A DNA stretch of 64,000 bases from NCBI RefSeq assembly GCF_900129405.1, contig NZ_FQVQ01000016.1, forward strand, positions 1 through 64,000, in the 5' to 3' direction. Position 1 is the first letter of the stretch. Each line of letters opens with the position of its first letter. Under the pieces are notes generated by a model. That model was not told the origin of the DNA, made no database searches, and saw only the letters and a list, made by a program, of their open reading frames with translations. This DNA is from Flavobacterium fontis. Lineage in GTDB: Bacteria > Bacteroidota > Bacteroidia > Flavobacteriales > Flavobacteriaceae. The translations under genes were made by a program, and so were the position numbers. Shown piece by piece: positions 63,424-64,000 of the stretch.

Positions 63424-64000
63424 TTACTCTACAATATAATCGCGGTAATCCACTTCCGACAGATGAAAGTAACCAAGTGGGAAATTGGCTTCATTGGTTT
63501 GGTTGACTATGTTACCGCGAAGGGTGGCTGGTGGGGTAGCAAAAGGGCTCCCGTTTTGATTCCCTGCGATGTTTAACAATTGATTCATGTAATTGAAGTA
63601 GCGTTCGGTGATGCCTTGCAAACGAAAACGAAGGGGAACGCCCGCCACCAAATCTTCTTGGGTGTAGAAGCCAAACATTTGATTTCCTTGAAAAAACTCA
63701 TCAGAAATAACGCCGAATTCGGGGATAGCTAATTGTGCATTTTGCACCCCAACAAAGTAAAAGTTGTCCTCATTACCGTTGTCTTGGTAGAAAAATTTAA
63801 CCTGAATTTCTTCGCCGCCGAAGCCTTGAACGGTAGTTTGCGAAACCGAATCAATTTCGGGTGTGGCCAATAGCGGTGCGGTAGCTCGGTAGGTCTCGCC
63901 ACTGTAAACCACCGTGAGTGTATACACTTCGTTAATCACCGGTACGAATGTGGTGCAAACGTATTCGCCCGAGTTGGGAACCACTTCCACAAAAGGAAAC
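63424..64000 (-). CDS. DUF4249 family protein, C-terminal part (truncated by the window end)
   Basis: 192 codons are visible on the minus strand, and the frame stays open at 64000, so the start lies beyond the window. The segment NEVYTLTVVYSGETYRATAPL, then STFPEID-like ATPEIDSV and FYQDNGNEDNFYFVG, matches DUF4249, a beta-sandwich lipoprotein family of Bacteroidota often encoded beside TonB-dependent receptors. A GTG at 63990 is not the true start, since conserved-looking sequence (FPFVEVVPN) continues through it. Function unknown. Confidence 0.83.
   Translation of the reverse strand, partial: FPFVEVVPNSGEYVCTTFVPVINEVYTLTVVYSGETYRATAPLLATPEIDSVSQTTVQGFGGEEIQVKFFYQDNGNEDNFYFVGVQNAQLAIPEFGVISDEFFQGNQMFGFYTQEDLVAGVPLRFRLQGITERYFNYMNQLLNIAGNQNGSPFATPPATLRGNIVNQTNEANFPLGYFHLSEVDYRDYIVE

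Overview
The window looks like chromosomal DNA of a member of the Flavobacteriaceae (phylum Bacteroidota). Evidence: a gliding-motility lipoprotein (GldI), three proteins with type IX secretion (T9SS) C-terminal sorting tails, a 729-residue glutamine synthetase III, cyclophilin-FKBP fusions, many DUF families typical of flavobacteria (DUF3810, DUF4197, DUF4249, DUF4268, DUF6265), and the Bacteroidota promoter signature TAnnTTTG (-7) upstream of most transcription units. There is no phage, plasmid, CRISPR array, insertion sequence or defence island. I could see no tRNA gene.

Layout. 1-650: the 3' end of an rRNA operon (partial 5S), its terminator, a second 5S-tail-like fragment with another terminator, then repeats and a structured intergenic element. 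650-8450: DUF4268, CoA pyrophosphatase, acyltransferase, an ECF sigma / membrane partner / TraB operon, DUF3810, aminoacyl-histidine dipeptidase and two DUF6265 lipoproteins. 8580-16500: prfA-pyrF, DUF4197, the fused mutase icmF, a small membrane protein with a GyrI-like protein, and a GreA/GreB-family gene interrupted by an in-frame TGA. 16650-29250: T9SS protein with PKD domain, lipoprotein, TerC, GSIII, three tandem double-OmpA proteins, a PET-hydrolase-like secreted alpha/beta hydrolase, purM. 29300-34700: two cyclophilin-FKBP fusions, gldI and nrnA on the minus strand, then a rhomboid protease. 34790-35200: heptanucleotide repeat arrays. 35260-43740: methyltransferase, guaA, LysM/binding protein, OsmC, DUF3820, pyrG, yidC. 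44000-55450: fasciclin lipoprotein, MORN-type protein, mnmA, T9SS subtilase, nitronate monooxygenase, PafA-type phosphatase, YitT, lysA, sucC. 55500-64000: lipoprotein, DUF2892, DUF1456, esterase, TerB, thioesterase, CarboxypepD_reg-like protein, uvrB, thiamine diphosphokinase and a DUF4249 protein cut by the window end.

Most genes are core metabolism or housekeeping: nucleotide synthesis (pyrF, purM, guaA, pyrG), nitrogen assimilation (GSIII), TCA cycle (sucC), lysine (lysA), translation and tRNA modification (prfA, mnmA), repair (uvrB) and envelope biogenesis (yidC, OmpA proteins, PPIases). The less ordinary content lies between genes. All seven short-unit tandem-repeat sites have a period of 7 bp, although their unit sequences differ. 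Two of them end 3-4 nt from a start codon, and two are associated with an ACCTGCC/GGCAGGT palindrome. Two different families of conserved, probably structured intergenic elements are each present twice.

Protein-level points worth a look are the triple double-OmpA cluster whose second domain has Cys in place of the peptidoglycan-binding Asp, the PET-hydrolase-like T9SS protein, and the nonsense-interrupted GreA/GreB gene. All functional names are from reading the sequences; no database search was run.
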